Source of the DNA: Bacillus horti
GTDB lineage: Bacteria; Bacillota; Bacilli; Caldalkalibacillales; JCM-10596
Length of the DNA: 64,000 bases
Assembly (NCBI RefSeq): GCF_030813115.1
Contig: NZ_JAUSTY010000001.1
Span: forward strand, 124,001 to 188,000
Reading direction: 5' to 3'
Shown piece by piece: positions 18,733 through 28,738 of the stretch. Made by a program: the position numbers and the translations under genes. The notes below the pieces were generated by a model, which worked only from the letters and a program-made list of their open reading frames with translations, was not told where the DNA came from and did not search any database. Position 1 is the first letter of the stretch, and the number at the start of each line of letters is the position of its first letter.

Positions 18733-19575
18733 ATGAACAATAAACTTGGGAAACGCTATATGGTACTTAGCTTTTTTCTTGGTGTAATAATTACTTTTAT
18801 TGCTTGTTATCTATTGCTTCCAAGCCATAATCAGAGTGTGCCAACAAGTACTCCTCCAGAGCCTCCAGAAGAGGAAATGGAGGTCGTATATATAAGTCCA
18901 AATGAGATTGTTGTACAAAGAACGAGTAGAAGCGTAATGATTGACGGGATGGAACGAGATCTCTCGGAAGAGGGAGGATTGCTTAGCTATCAGGGGCAGG
19001 TGTATGCTCCTCTTGAAACGCTAAGTGAGTATCTAGGAAAATCTTACACAGAGGCAGCCAATGGGATTGTGATCGGAAACTACTCAGCTATTGAGCCTCT
19101 AACATTTTCAGATAGTGTCATTCCATTTTCTTATATTGGCTCAAGTATTAATAGAGAGCAGATGGAAGAAAGACTTGGACCACCAATCAATGAACAATTA
19201 GTAGATCATGTTCCGGGTGGGGGCTCTGAAACAGTTGTAGAGTATGAAGGAGTCACTGTTCACTATTCAGCTAATGCCCAGGAGCCCAAGGTTCTTCGAA
19301 TTATTGTACACGAGCCTATCTTAATGACTCATAGAGGAATTACTGTTGGTTCAACTAAAGAAGAGGTTCTAAGCAAATATGGAGAGCCAGAACCTGAGTC
19401 AGAAGAGAATCAGTGGCTCTATGGGGAAACGTATACTCTTTGGTTTCATTTCGAAGAGGATGAGGTTATTGAATTTAGTAATCTTTATGTGCCACCAGCT
19501 AATGAAGAGGATGAATCCTCAAACGACAATGAAAATGATTCTTCTGATGAAGAAGAGGATGATTCTGACGATTAA
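18733..19575 (+). CDS. Membrane-anchored protein with stalk-like domain and acidic tail
   Basis: Unnamed protein of 280 residues from the ATG at 18733, which follows AGGTGA; the frame also opens at a GTG three codons earlier. One membrane helix (about 10-31) leaves the rest outside. A proline-rich linker follows, then a region like the stalk/copper-amine-oxidase N-terminal domain (VMIDGMERDLSEEGG...YAPLETLSEYLGKSY, about 70-115). Next comes a domain with ITVGSTKEEVLSKYGEPE, a motif common in secreted Firmicute lipoproteins. The last 25 residues are almost all Asp, Glu, Ser and Asn. Function unknown. Confidence 0.75.
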   Translation: MNNKLGKRYMVLSFFLGVIITFIACYLLLPSHNQSVPTSTPPEPPEEEMEVVYISPNEIVVQRTSRSVMIDGMERDLSEEGGLLSYQGQVYAPLETLSEYLGKSYTEAANGIVIGNYSAIEPLTFSDSVIPFSYIGSSINREQMEERLGPPINEQLVDHVPGGGSETVVEYEGVTVHYSANAQEPKVLRIIVHEPILMTHRGITVGSTKEEVLSKYGEPEPESEENQWLYGETYTLWFHFEEDEVIEFSNLYVPPANEEDESSNDNENDSSDEEEDDSDD

Positions 19576-19594
19576 TTCAAACTTTTAATGTGAT

Positions 19595-19649
19595 TGAAAA
19601 AACCTACATTATTTCAAGGAGTACTCCTAGAAATGGTGTAGGTTTTTTT
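19595..19649 (+). terminator. Intrinsic terminator
   Basis: AAAAAACCTACA paired with TGTAGGTTTTTTT around a loop that itself holds AGGAGTACTCCT. It lies between the convergent acidic-tail gene and dtd and can serve both strands. Confidence 0.85.
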
Positions 19650-19682
19650 GTAATACAACTATGAGTATTGGCAAAAAGATGT

Positions 19683-20132
19683 TTATGAGCGAGTTGGGCT
19701 CTCTAGAAGAATCGTTACGGGGCCAGAATTGACCAATTCTACTTCCATATGCGCCCCGAAAATACCAGTTTGTACATGAATACCTAATTCCTCAAGCTTA
19801 TTATTAAATGCTTCATATAACTCCTTAGCATAATCAGGCTTTGCCGCTTCCACAAAGCTTGGACGACGTCCTTTGCGACAATCACCATACAACGTAAACT
19901 GAGATATAGATAAAACCTCTCCTCCCACATCAAGCAAGGAACGGTTCATCTTTCCTTCATCATCCTCAAATATCCTTAAGTTCGCTACTTTATCCGCTAA
20001 ATATGTTACATCCTCCATTGTATCTGCATGAGTGACACCTACTAATAGGACATAGCCATATGAGATTTGACCGGTTATTTGCTCTTCTACTGTAACACTA
20101 GCTTGTTTGCTTCTTTGAACAACAATTTTCAT
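19683..20132 (-). CDS. dtd: D-aminoacyl-tRNA deacylase
   Basis: A 149-residue DTD-fold enzyme that hydrolyses D-aminoacyl- and glycyl-tRNA-Ala mistakes. The active-site block [19 protein letters not shown] (about 76-94) and the C-terminal [11 protein letters not shown] Gly-cisPro-like motif are intact. Start ATG behind GGTGGGG. It directly follows relA with a 36-base gap, the usual relA-dtd (yrvI) arrangement, so it is likely in the same transcript. Confidence 0.96.
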   Translation of the reverse strand: MKIVVQRSKQASVTVEEQITGQISYGYVLLVGVTHADTMEDVTYLADKVANLRIFEDDEGKMNRSLLDVGGEVLSISQFTLYGDCRKGRRPSFVEAAKPDYAKELYEAFNNKLEELGIHVQTGIFGAHMEVELVNSGPVTILLESPTRS

Positions 20133-20168
20133 GAATCATCCCCACCTTGCTATCCTGTATAAACAGGG

Positions 20169-22325
20169 TTATTGCATGACCCGCTGTACTGAAAATATAT
20201 CTTTTAGTCGTTTGATTTTATCTACCACTTTATGCAGATGGTCTACGTTTTGGATCGAAACCGTCATGGAGATATGGGCAATCTTATGCTTGTCAGCTCT
20301 ACCAGATACGGCAAGCATATTTGTTTTTGTTTCTGTTACCGCCTGAAGCACCTCATTCAATAGCCCTCTGCGATCCATCCCTGTAATCTCAATATCCACA
20401 TTATAGCTTTGATCCGCTGCCCCTTCCCATTCCACAGGTAAAATACGATGCTCAGCATCCTCTGTTTTTAGATTGGGACAGCTTGCTCTGTGCACGGAAA
20501 CACCTCGTCCACGAGTGACGAATCCAACAATCTCATCTCCAGGAACTGGATTACAGCAACGTGAAAAACGTACAAGTAAGTTATCTACGCCTTTTACCCT
20601 TACCCCGTGATCCAATTTCCTTCGTTTTGTTGTAGGTTTAATTTCTGGAATTTGAACAGGCTCCTCCTCCTGCTTCTCCTTCCGAATTTTATCGAGTAAG
20701 CGAGTGGAAATTTGAGCCGCTGTGATTCCGCTATAGCCAACGGCTGCAAACATATCATCCTCACCAGTAAAGTTGAACTTTCCAGCCACATGCTGGATAT
20801 TTTCTTCGGTTAGGACTTTTTTCAAATCGTAGCCCTGCTTCTTCAGCTCTAGCTCAACTAGCTCTTTTCCTTTTATAATACTCTCCTCACGCTTCTCCTT
20901 CTTGAAAAACTGCTTAATTTTGCTTTTTGCATGAGAGGATTTAGCAATTTTAATCCAGTCTCTACTTGGCCCATAGCTGTGCTTTGACGTTAAAATTTCG
21001 ATGATATCGCCCGTTTTCAAAACGTGATCAAGGGTTACAATTCTCCCATTAACCTTAGCTCCAACACAACGGTTTCCTACTTCTGTATGCACGCGATAGG
21101 CGAAATCAATAGGAACAGAGCCCGCTGGAAGCTCATAAACATCTCCCTTAGGCGTAAAAACAAAGACCAGATCAGAGAAAAGGTCCATTTTTAGTGATTC
21201 CATAAATTCCTGAGCGTCGTTGGCATCCTGCTGGGATTCTAAAATATCTTTAAACCATGTTAGCTTGTTGTCAAACGTATTTTTGGTGCTGCTCTCTTTC
21301 CCTTCTTTATATGCCCAATGAGCCGCTACCCCGTATTCTGCTGTACGATGCATGTCCTCTGTTCTAATTTGTACCTCTAGAGGCTCTCCCTTGTTGATTA
21401 CGGTCGTATGAAGGGATTGATACATGTTTGGCTTAGGCATAGCAATATAGTCCTTAAAACGACCAGGCATTGGCTTCCAGCACGTATGGATAATCCCTAA
21501 AACGGCGTAGCAATCTCTAATATCTTTAACCAAGATTCGGATAGCCATTAGATCATATATCTCATCAAAATCCTTTTTTTGCTTGTACATTTTTCTGTAG
21601 ATACTATAGATATGCTTGGGACGACCGGAAATATCTGCGGTAATATGATGCTCACCAATTTTTTCTCGAATAATTTCTCTTACCGTATCAATATATTCTT
21701 CACGTTCTGCTCTTTTCTGCTTCATAAGCTGAACGATGCGGTAATATTGCTGGGGATTCAGATAGCGTAATGAGATATCCTCGAGCTCCCATTTAATTGT
21801 AGAAATACCCAAACGATGAGCTAACGGGGCAAAGATTTCTAACGTCTCCTCAGCCTTCAAACGCTGCTTTTCCTCCGATTGAAACTTTAACGTTCTCATA
21901 TTATGCAGTCGATCCGCTAGCTTAATTAGCATAACTCTAATATCTTTAGCCATAGCTACAAGCATTTTTCTATGATTTTCGGCTAGCTGCTCAGCGTGAG
22001 ATTTGTATTTAATTTTCTTTAGCTTTGTTACTCCTTCAACGAGAAGAGCCACCTCTTGCCCAAACTCCTGCACAATATCCTCTTTGGTAATATCCGTGTC
22101 TTCAATGACATCATGCAAAAAAGCAGCCGCAATCGTCACACTATCCATTTGCAGGTTAACTAGAATGCCAGCTACCTCAATGGGATGTGCGATATACGCC
22201 TCTCCTGATTTGCGGTACTGTCCCTCATGAGCCTTTTCCGCAAAATGATATGATTTTTCGATATACTCGACTTCCTGCTCTGGAAGGTATGCTTTCACTT
22301 TTTTCAGTAAATCTTCAATAGTCAT
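20169..22325 (-). CDS. relA: Bifunctional (p)ppGpp synthetase/hydrolase RelA (Rel)
   Basis: Stringent-response enzyme of 718 residues. The HD hydrolase domain (about 25-180) has AHPIEVAGIL, AFLHDVIEDTDIT and LADRLHNMRTL. The synthetase domain (about 200-350) includes GRPKHIYSIYRKM and EVQIRTEDMHRTAEYGVAAHWAYKE. TGS follows at about 390-450 (VFTPKGDVYELPAGSVPIDFAYRVHTEVG), then the helical and zinc-finger-like region with RCCNPVPGDEIVGF, and a C-terminal ACT domain (about 645-718). All key hydrolase residues are present, so both activities are expected. Its own promoter lies at 22413-22441. Confidence 0.97.
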   Translation of the reverse strand: MTIEDLLKKVKAYLPEQEVEYIEKSYHFAEKAHEGQYRKSGEAYIAHPIEVAGILVNLQMDSVTIAAAFLHDVIEDTDITKEDIVQEFGQEVALLVEGVTKLKKIKYKSHAEQLAENHRKMLVAMAKDIRVMLIKLADRLHNMRTLKFQSEEKQRLKAEETLEIFAPLAHRLGISTIKWELEDISLRYLNPQQYYRIVQLMKQKRAEREEYIDTVREIIREKIGEHHITADISGRPKHIYSIYRKMYKQKKDFDEIYDLMAIRILVKDIRDCYAVLGIIHTCWKPMPGRFKDYIAMPKPNMYQSLHTTVINKGEPLEVQIRTEDMHRTAEYGVAAHWAYKEGKESSTKNTFDNKLTWFKDILESQQDANDAQEFMESLKMDLFSDLVFVFTPKGDVYELPAGSVPIDFAYRVHTEVGNRCVGAKVNGRIVTLDHVLKTGDIIEILTSKHSYGPSRDWIKIAKSSHAKSKIKQFFKKEKREESIIKGKELVELELKKQGYDLKKVLTEENIQHVAGKFNFTGEDDMFAAVGYSGITAAQISTRLLDKIRKEKQEEEPVQIPEIKPTTKRRKLDHGVRVKGVDNLLVRFSRCCNPVPGDEIVGFVTRGRGVSVHRASCPNLKTEDAEHRILPVEWEGAADQSYNVDIEITGMDRRGLLNEVLQAVTETKTNMLAVSGRADKHKIAHISMTVSIQNVDHLHKVVDKIKRLKDIFSVQRVMQ

Positions 22326-22412
22326 CAGGTCACCTCTCGTGAGCAGTTTTCTATGCTTTTCAGCCGTTCATCCTCTCACTTGAATTACGATCGAAATAAA
22401 GTATTTCTAACT

Positions 22413-22441
22413 ATTATCGTCCATATTTCCTTTAATGTAAA
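22413..22441 (-). promoter_or_regulatory. Probable promoter of relA-dtd
   Basis: Minus-strand TTTACA (22436-22441), 17-base spacer, GATAAT (22413-22418), about 90 bases ahead of the relA start and just after the apt terminator. Confidence 0.6.
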
Positions 22442-22482
22442 GATACAACATCTATCGGGCTAATATTTCTCTATATTTAAAG

Positions 22483-22510
22483 AAAAAAGCTTCTTTTTTA
22501 GAAGCTTTTA
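22483..22510 (-). terminator. Intrinsic terminator of the recJ-apt transcript
   Basis: AAAAGCTTCTAAAAAAGAAGCTTTTTT on the minus strand, a tight stem AAAAGCTTC/GAAGCTTTT, 28 bases after apt. Confidence 0.85.
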
Positions 22511-22538
22511 AGTCAAGATCATATCATCAATTGGTTTA

Positions 22539-23054
22539 CTAGTATTTTACTAGAGAATGAACTGGATAGTCTCCGTTAATTTTATCTCTTCCGTCTAAGT
22601 AGGTCAGTTCAATTAAGAATACACATCCAACTACAATTCCACCCAATTTTTCGATAAGGTCAATAGTCGTCGCTATAGTTCCGCCAGTAGCAAGAAGATC
22701 ATCAGCAATTAATACCTTTTGCCCTGGTTCAATTGCATCCTTATGTATGGCTAAGGTATCCTTACCATACTCCAAATCATAGGCACTTTCAACAATTTCT
22801 CCTGGTAGCTTCCCTGATTTACGTACAGGAACAAAGCCTTTTCCAAGATGAATGGCAAGAGGAGCACCAATGACAAAGCCACGAGCTTCCGGTCCTACAA
22901 TTACATCGACATCAAGGCCGGTAACAAGATCAGCAATGTTAGATATAGCAAGCTTATACGCTTCTCCATCCTTCATTAGTGTTGTAATATCTTTAAATCG
23001 AATCCCTTCCTTCGGGAAATCCTGCACCACTCTTATCTTTTGTTTAAAATCCAT
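22539..23054 (-). CDS. apt: Adenine phosphoribosyltransferase
   Basis: Purine-salvage enzyme that makes AMP from adenine and PRPP. The ATG at 23054 follows AAGGAGG at nine bases and gives 171 residues ([27 protein letters not shown]); the open frame begins nine codons earlier inside recJ and is not used. The PRPP loop is [18 protein letters not shown] (about 119-136) and the flexible loop [12 protein letters not shown]. The start overlaps the end of recJ by 11 bases, which suggests translational coupling. Confidence 0.96.
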   Translation of the reverse strand: MDFKQKIRVVQDFPKEGIRFKDITTLMKDGEAYKLAISNIADLVTGLDVDVIVGPEARGFVIGAPLAIHLGKGFVPVRKSGKLPGEIVESAYDLEYGKDTLAIHKDAIEPGQKVLIADDLLATGGTIATTIDLIEKLGGIVVGCVFLIELTYLDGRDKINGDYPVHSLVKY

Positions 23055-25434
23055 TTGAAACGGCCTCCTTCTTCTGTTCAACCCTACTTTGATTTCGATG
23101 AATCAGTTCAACTAGCACTTGATAGGATGAATATAATAATTCCTGCTCCACCTGTATATCTAGCTGCTTTTGTTTATAGGCAATTGATTCTTGAAGACTT
23201 TTTTTATTAGGCTGATCATGTAATACAATCAAGCCCTTTTCCATTTTAGCAAATTCAAGCTCTAAAAACACCTCTATCATAAAATCAATTGATTCCAATG
23301 TCCATCCTTTATGTTTGGCTAGCTGTTGACCATGCCTTGGTCGATCAAAGCTTTTTCTTTGATTCAAGAACGCATAAAACCACTTAAAGTGCTCCCGTGT
23401 TGGTAGCATGGAGAAATAATGATCCTGCTGGTGATCAAAGACAACATAAATGTTTTTTCCATGCGCTATAAGCTCACAAACCTTCTCAAATTGCTCCATC
23501 GAACGTGGTAAGTCCCAAAGGACAATGGTAGAGAATTTCTGAAGCATATGCTCTGTCTTCTGCTCTAGGGCTTGTACTTCTGTATCAAGAGTTATCACTG
23601 TCACTAATTCTCTTATATGAGTAGGAATAACTGTTTCCGTCCTGAATTGAATAAGGGCTAGCTTCTCTTCTTCATCACAGATCGTTACAAATTGCTGCTC
23701 AAGCTGTCTTGCCCCGCGCCAATCAAAAATCTGCTGGTGTGGAACCCGCATGTCTTTAATCATAATTTGTGGTTTTTTCTTCCCATTCCACACGTTAATA
23801 TCAACCTGACCAATTAAATCAAGCTTCGCACCAGGACTTATTTTGTCCGCTCTATCACCAAGAAAAAAGCCGATCCCATCCAATACCGCTTCACTTTGCC
23901 GAAACTGGCATTTTAGATGATTTTTATTTGCTCCAACCTTTTTCATTTCCTTGATTTCCATCTGCTCCAAGCAGATCATGGGTCGGGGGTTTTCTACTCC
24001 AAAGGGAGCAAGTTGACTTAGCTCCTCGATCCCCTCTAATGTCACATCCTCTAATTGACACAGAACATCTACACGTGTTACAGGAATTAAATCTTCCTCT
24101 GTCAGCCACTGCTCACCGCATTGATCGAGCCTCATTCTTAGATGCTCTAGATTAGAAACTTCTAGGCTTAGTCCTGCTGCCATCGGATGACCACCATAAT
24201 GGGGTAAAAGATCATCACATGTACGCAAGGCTTGATACATATCAAATCCAGTAATACTCCTAGCTGACCCTTTAGCTACACCCTTTTCCTGATCTATAGA
24301 GAGAATAAGTGTAGGTAAATAATACTTTTCGACCATTTTTGAAGCTACGATTCCAACTACTCCAATATTCCAATCTTCCTTAGCTATCACAAGCACCTTA
24401 GGCTTTTGCTCTGGATAATGCTCCTCTACCCAAGTAATCGCCTCTTTGGTCATCTTTTCAACTAGCTTTTGGCGTTGTTGATTGTGCTCATTTAACTGAT
24501 CTACTAAGCCTGTAGCCTCTTCTCTATCTTCCGTTAGAAAAAGCTGTACAGCATAATCCGCTTTATCTAGGCGACCACTTGCGTTAATTCTTGGAGCAAT
24601 AGTGAAGCCAACATGCTCCTCATTCACAACCTCATCAAGTAGTCCAGCATTCTCTAAAAGTACCTCAATACCAAGATGCCTTGTGTGATTCAGCCGCTTC
24701 AATCCATGATAGGCAATTAATCTATTTTCCCCCGTTAGAGGAACTAAATCAGCAATCGTACCAATACAAGCTATATCAAGCAAGTGATCTGGAAGTCTTC
24801 CAAGTAAAGCTTGACCTAATTTTAGGGCTACTCCTGCGCCAGCCAAGTATTTATATGGATATGTACAGGTCGGAAGCTTTGGATTAATGACTGAGATACA
24901 ATCAGGTAATCGTGGTGGAGGTTCATGATGGTCTGTAACGATCACATCAAGCCCGATAGATATAGCGTAGTCAATTTCCACCCATGCTGAAATGCCCGTA
25001 TCGACTGTAATCACCAAGTCAATCTGACTCTCTTTTGCCGCATCCATCGCTTTAATATTTAAACCATAGCCTTCACTAAACCGATTGGGTATATAAAAAT
25101 CAAAATTTGCTCCTAGCTCTTTCAAAATAAGAACCATGATCGTTGTACTACTTACTCCATCACAATCATAGTCTCCGTAAATTCTAATTTTTTCATTTCT
25201 TTCAATAGCCAGCTGTATTCTTTCTACCGCTTCTGGCATTCCCTGCAAAAGAAAAGGGTCGTGAAAGCTTTGCTCTTCCATTTTGAGCATTTCTTTAACT
25301 TTTGCTATATCTGTCCATCCTCTTGCTAAACAGAGCTTAGCGACTAAAGCAGATACCCCTGCTTGTTTCTGCCATTCCTGTACGTCGTCTATAGATGAGG
25401 CGGATTGCATCCACCGAGTTTTTGCTGCTAGCAT
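23044..25434 (-). CDS. recJ: Single-stranded-DNA-specific exonuclease RecJ
   Basis: 5'-3' exonuclease of 796 residues used in recombination and base-excision repair. The DHH core shows [18 protein letters not shown] (about 80-97), [15 protein letters not shown] (about 160) and [21 protein letters not shown]1 follows with [19 protein letters not shown] and [13 protein letters not shown]. An OB-fold region comes next and a long C-terminal extension typical of Firmicute RecJ. ATG with AGGAGTG upstream. Order lapA-recJ-apt-relA is conserved with B. subtilis. Confidence 0.96.
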   Translation of the reverse strand: MLAAKTRWMQSASSIDDVQEWQKQAGVSALVAKLCLARGWTDIAKVKEMLKMEEQSFHDPFLLQGMPEAVERIQLAIERNEKIRIYGDYDCDGVSSTTIMVLILKELGANFDFYIPNRFSEGYGLNIKAMDAAKESQIDLVITVDTGISAWVEIDYAISIGLDVIVTDHHEPPPRLPDCISVINPKLPTCTYPYKYLAGAGVALKLGQALLGRLPDHLLDIACIGTIADLVPLTGENRLIAYHGLKRLNHTRHLGIEVLLENAGLLDEVVNEEHVGFTIAPRINASGRLDKADYAVQLFLTEDREEATGLVDQLNEHNQQRQKLVEKMTKEAITWVEEHYPEQKPKVLVIAKEDWNIGVVGIVASKMVEKYYLPTLILSIDQEKGVAKGSARSITGFDMYQALRTCDDLLPHYGGHPMAAGLSLEVSNLEHLRMRLDQCGEQWLTEEDLIPVTRVDVLCQLEDVTLEGIEELSQLAPFGVENPRPMICLEQMEIKEMKKVGANKNHLKCQFRQSEAVLDGIGFFLGDRADKISPGAKLDLIGQVDINVWNGKKKPQIMIKDMRVPHQQIFDWRGARQLEQQFVTICDEEEKLALIQFRTETVIPTHIRELVTVITLDTEVQALEQKTEHMLQKFSTIVLWDLPRSMEQFEKVCELIAHGKNIYVVFDHQQDHYFSMLPTREHFKWFYAFLNQRKSFDRPRHGQQLAKHKGWTLESIDFMIEVFLELEFAKMEKGLIVLHDQPNKKSLQESIAYKQKQLDIQVEQELLYSSYQVLVELIHRNQSRVEQKKEAVSNGF

Positions 25435-25517
25435 AAAAAAATCACTCCTGACACCCTCATTATACTTGAATCATACGTATACTTGAAGAGGGGAAGAAGT
25501 GATCTAGACAGCCAGCC

Positions 25518-25961
25518 CTATTTTTTCTCACTACTTTGCTTTTGGTTTGCTGCACTATCTTTGTTGAGATCTGGCGATTTATGTTGCTGCTCCTTTGGCT
25601 GAGCCACTTGATTTACATGGCGTTTTGAATTTGGGGAGGAATAACGCTGGGTGGTCCCACCCTCTTCCCCATTTTTGTTTTTACGCTGGAGCAGAGTCTC
25701 TAAATATTCCTGCCCAAAATGATCGGTAACTGCTTTCTTGAGAATTTTATTTTCTTTATGTAGCGAATACTGTCTGAACATCCCAACAGCTCCGATAATC
25801 AAACCACCCATGAGGGTCGAAGCTAGGATGACGATAATCAGAGGGATAAAAGCGGTTGTGAATAGTACATTTACAGCTACAGCCTCTACGTTAAGGACAG
25901 AAAAAATAGCTACAATTAATGCAAACACCAAAGCTAAAATTAATGTTTTTTGTCCCTTCAT
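25518..25961 (-). CDS. LapA-domain membrane protein (YrvD-like)
   Basis: A 147-residue protein with two N-terminal membrane helices (about 5-22 and 37-60) separated by the short FSVLNVEAVAVNVLF turn, the LapA/DUF1049 pattern. A positively charged, Q/S/K-rich cytoplasmic tail of about 70 residues follows. A GTG at 25964 lies directly before the ATG at 25961; the latter is nine bases from GGAG and is preferred. It sits upstream of recJ, as yrvD does in B. subtilis. Function unknown. Confidence 0.8.
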   Translation of the reverse strand: MKGQKTLILALVFALIVAIFSVLNVEAVAVNVLFTTAFIPLIIVILASTLMGGLIIGAVGMFRQYSLHKENKILKKAVTDHFGQEYLETLLQRKNKNGEEGGTTQRYSSPNSKRHVNQVAQPKEQQHKSPDLNKDSAANQKQSSEKK

Positions 25962-26181
25962 CACGCTGGTCTCCTTTCATCATCTGAAAAATATAGATAT
26001 TTTAATTAAAAATACCCTTAAAACTTGCACAAAAAACAACTTGCAAGAAATAAGAAATAAAAATTTTCTTAAAAATAGTCATCCTTTTAAGACAAGCTTA
26101 GTATACAATAGATAATGTGCCAATTATTTTTCTATACTCGAGCTGCAAGCTTTTTACTTCAAGAATAGAAAGGATTTGGAT

Positions 26182-26781
26182 ATGGAACAACTGATACTTG
26201 GATTAATTGATTATTTCAAACAGTTTTCCTATTGGGGAGTTATTCTCGCACTATCGGTAGAAATAATACCGGCTGAGCTTGTTCTACCTTTAGTAGGATA
26301 CTGGGTCTATCAGGGAGATATGATATTCTGGCTAGCCCTTGCAGCGGGGAGTATAGGTGGTGTAACTGGACCTTTAACGTTATATGCCTTGGGAAGGTAT
26401 GGAGGAAGGCCACTCATTAAAAAATACGGAAAGTACCTGTTTATTAGTGAAAAAAGCTTAAATTCCGCTGAACGTTTTTTTGAAAAGTATGGGGCGGGTG
26501 TTGCCTTTTTTGCCCGATTTATTCCTGGGATTAGAACGGTCATCTCTATTCCCTGTGGGATGGCTAAAATGAACGTATGGAAGTTTATGATTTATACTTA
26601 CTTAGCTATGTTCCCTATTACCTTCTTTTATGTATACATAGGCTTTCATTTCGGTGCGGAATGGGAGCATGCTCTACCATTCTTAAAACAGTATTTACAG
26701 CCTTTGATGATATTATGTATTCTCTGTTTAGCCGCTTATATTCTGTTTAAATACTATCGCAATAAAACTATAAAAAAATGA
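26182..26781 (+). CDS. DedA-family membrane protein
   Basis: A 199-residue polytopic protein of the DedA/SNARE-associated (VTT) family. The family blocks are visible: SVEIIPAELVLPLVGY, GSIGGVTGPLTLYALGRYGGRPLIKKYGKY, and FARFIPGIRTVISIPCGMAKMNVWKF (about 110-135), the last with the conserved FxRFxPGxR arginines. Recent work ties the superfamily to flipping of undecaprenyl phosphate or other phospholipids. It stands convergent to uppP, whose product makes undecaprenyl phosphate, which is suggestive only. Start is ATG after AAAGGATTTGG; a TTG two codons earlier is possible. Confidence 0.9.
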   Translation: MEQLILGLIDYFKQFSYWGVILALSVEIIPAELVLPLVGYWVYQGDMIFWLALAAGSIGGVTGPLTLYALGRYGGRPLIKKYGKYLFISEKSLNSAERFFEKYGAGVAFFARFIPGIRTVISIPCGMAKMNVWKFMIYTYLAMFPITFFYVYIGFHFGAEWEHALPFLKQYLQPLMILCILCLAAYILFKYYRNKTIKK

Positions 26782-26808
26782 GATCTGCCTCAGATCTCAT
26801 TTTTTTCG
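26775..26808 (+). terminator. Intrinsic terminator between dedA-like gene and uppP
   Basis: AAAATGAGATCTG paired with CAGATCTCATTTTTTT around CCT, overlapping the end of the DedA gene; its A and T flanks make it bidirectional. Confidence 0.9.
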
Positions 26809-26828
26809 GTCATTTTCACTCCAGCCTA

Positions 26829-27605
26829 TTAACCTACATTTTGCATAAGCAAAACTGAAAGTCCTAATGTCCATACATACACAGCAAACCATTTTAAAGA
26901 GCCCTTCTTTAGATAGCTAATCATCCACTTCACAGCAATGAATCCTGCTAAGGCCGAGGCTATAGTTGCTATCAGTAAAGCAGAGCCAGTAACTTCTCCA
27001 AGCCCTTTCCCTTGGAGAAGATCAACTAATTGTAGAAGGACGGCACCACCGATAACAGGAACAGAGAGCAAAAAGGAAAAATACGCGGCTACTTCCCGAT
27101 CTAGTTTCCTAAATAAACCTGCCACAATCGTTAATCCTGAACGAGAGATGGCTGGAAAGATGGCAACTGCTTGAAAGCTCCCTATAAAAAGAGCATCTCC
27201 GTATGAAATATCCTGCAGTTTCTTAGCACCTTTTTTAATCCTATCAGAAAACCAGAGAATAAAGCCTGTAATCAGAAATTCCCAACCGATCGTCGAGCCT
27301 GTCTTCGAGATTCCTTCAAAATAATCCTTAAATAGTAAGCCTACAGCTACTGCTGGTATAGTACCTACAATTAATATTAAGCTTAGGCGTCCAAACGGTT
27401 TTTTTATGACTGTCCATAGCTCATTTTTATACACCACAATCACAGCAATCAATGTACCTAAATGAAGCATCGTGTCTAAAAACAAACCAGCTTCCTTCAA
27501 TCCAATGAGCTCACGCCCTAAATACAAATGTCCTGTACTACTAATAGGTAAAAATTCAGTTAGTCCTTGTACTAGTCCTAACAGGATCGCTTCAATCCAA
27601 TCCAT
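26829..27605 (-). CDS. uppP: Undecaprenyl-diphosphatase UppP (BacA)
   Basis: Integral membrane phosphatase that recycles undecaprenyl diphosphate for peptidoglycan synthesis; high activity gives bacitracin resistance. The two catalytic motifs are QGLTEFLPISSTGHL (about 13-27) and FPAISRSGLTI (about 160-170), with several hydrophobic helices. The ATG at 27605 follows AAAGGAG at ten bases and gives 258 residues; the frame begins seven codons earlier at GTG. Confidence 0.95.
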   Translation of the reverse strand: MDWIEAILLGLVQGLTEFLPISSTGHLYLGRELIGLKEAGLFLDTMLHLGTLIAVIVVYKNELWTVIKKPFGRLSLILIVGTIPAVAVGLLFKDYFEGISKTGSTIGWEFLITGFILWFSDRIKKGAKKLQDISYGDALFIGSFQAVAIFPAISRSGLTIVAGLFRKLDREVAAYFSFLLSVPVIGGAVLLQLVDLLQGKGLGEVTGSALLIATIASALAGFIAVKWMISYLKKGSLKWFAVYVWTLGLSVLLMQNVG

Positions 27606-27763
27606 ACTAAATATGCTCCTTTTCACATACTTTTAACTCTTGTCCCTGTCACTTTCAAACATATGTTGTTTTGTTACTCAACGACTACTATTTTCTTTCA
27701 ACAATAATCAGCTTGATGGACAGGTACTATCACTTTATGAATTGGATGTTTTTAATATGCCAT

Positions 27764-27808
27764 ACAAAAAAGCGTAGCTCTGTTTTCAAAACAAAGCTAC
27801 GCTTTTTA
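27764..27808 (-). terminator. Intrinsic terminator of secD-secF
   Basis: A 12-base stem AAAAGCGTAGCT/AGCTACGCTTTT flanked by A and T runs, ten bases beyond the secF stop codon on the minus strand. Confidence 0.92.
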
Positions 27809-27817
27809 TTTTATTAT

Positions 27818-28738
27818 CTAATTTGTTGTTGAAGTTGTAGATGCCTTGCGAATCTCCTTGCTTTTCCACACATACCATAGCTGTGCCGCGATAAACAGAG
27901 AAGAAAACGCTCCTGCAATTAGACCAATCAGCATGGCAAAGGAGAATGGTCTGATGCTTTCGCTCCCAAAGAAGTAAAGAGCAACAACAGCAAAAATAAT
28001 CGTTAAAAACGTATTTATTGAACGAGTAAGGGTATCTGTAATACTCTTATTTACAAGCTGAGCCAAGTCGTCTTCGTTCTTAATCTTAGCTGTTTTTAGA
28101 TTTTCTCTAATACGGTCAAAAATAACAATCGTGTCATTAATAGAATAACCAATTACCGTAAGTACAGCTGCGATAAACGTTAAGTCAACCTGCATTCGTA
28201 TTATAGAAAATACAGATACAACAACTAAACCAACCTGAATTAATGCGACAATAGCAGAAACAGCAAATTTATATTCAAAACGGAAGGCGATATAAATTCC
28301 CATCCCAACAAGGGCTAGAAGAACGGAATAAATAGCTGAGCGTGCTAGCTCTCTAGCAATTCCAGCTGATACGGTAATCTCACTTATTGCAATGTCATCC
28401 CCATAAACAGACATAAATGTTGCATTAATAAGATCCATCTCCTCCTGGGTTAATACCCCTGGAAAAAGAGCGGCTGCTGTTTCACTTTCATTCCCTGAGA
28501 TTCTTATTTCCCCTGGAGAAAATCCAATATCAGCAAACACCTCATTAATATCATCAGCCGTAAATGGAACATCCTCAATCATAATTTCAACTCTTGTCCC
28601 ACCCTCAAAGTCTACACTTAAATTCAGACCAAAAATGGCCAAGAAAATAACGCCTAGTAGAATGAGGACACCTGAAATAAGAAAATATTTATTTCTATGC
28701 TTTACAAAATCTAGATGAAGTTTATCTTTAAAGTTCAC
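27818..28738 (-). CDS. secF: Protein translocase subunit SecF
   Basis: RND-type membrane protein of about 306 residues that aids late steps of Sec export using the proton gradient. The first helix (about 18-40), the periplasmic-type domain with VDFEGGTRVEI, and five further helices including TVIGYSINDTIVIFDRIREN (about 198) and RSINTFLTIIFAVVALYFFG are present. GTG at 28738, ten bases after AAGGAG, is the likely start and overlaps secD by 11 bases. In B. subtilis SecD and SecF are one fused chain; here they are two genes. Confidence 0.95.
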   Translation of the reverse strand: MNFKDKLHLDFVKHRNKYFLISGVLILLGVIFLAIFGLNLSVDFEGGTRVEIMIEDVPFTADDINEVFADIGFSPGEIRISGNESETAAALFPGVLTQEEMDLINATFMSVYGDDIAISEITVSAGIARELARSAIYSVLLALVGMGIYIAFRFEYKFAVSAIVALIQVGLVVVSVFSIIRMQVDLTFIAAVLTVIGYSINDTIVIFDRIRENLKTAKIKNEDDLAQLVNKSITDTLTRSINTFLTIIFAVVALYFFGSESIRPFSFAMLIGLIAGAFSSLFIAAQLWYVWKSKEIRKASTTSTTN

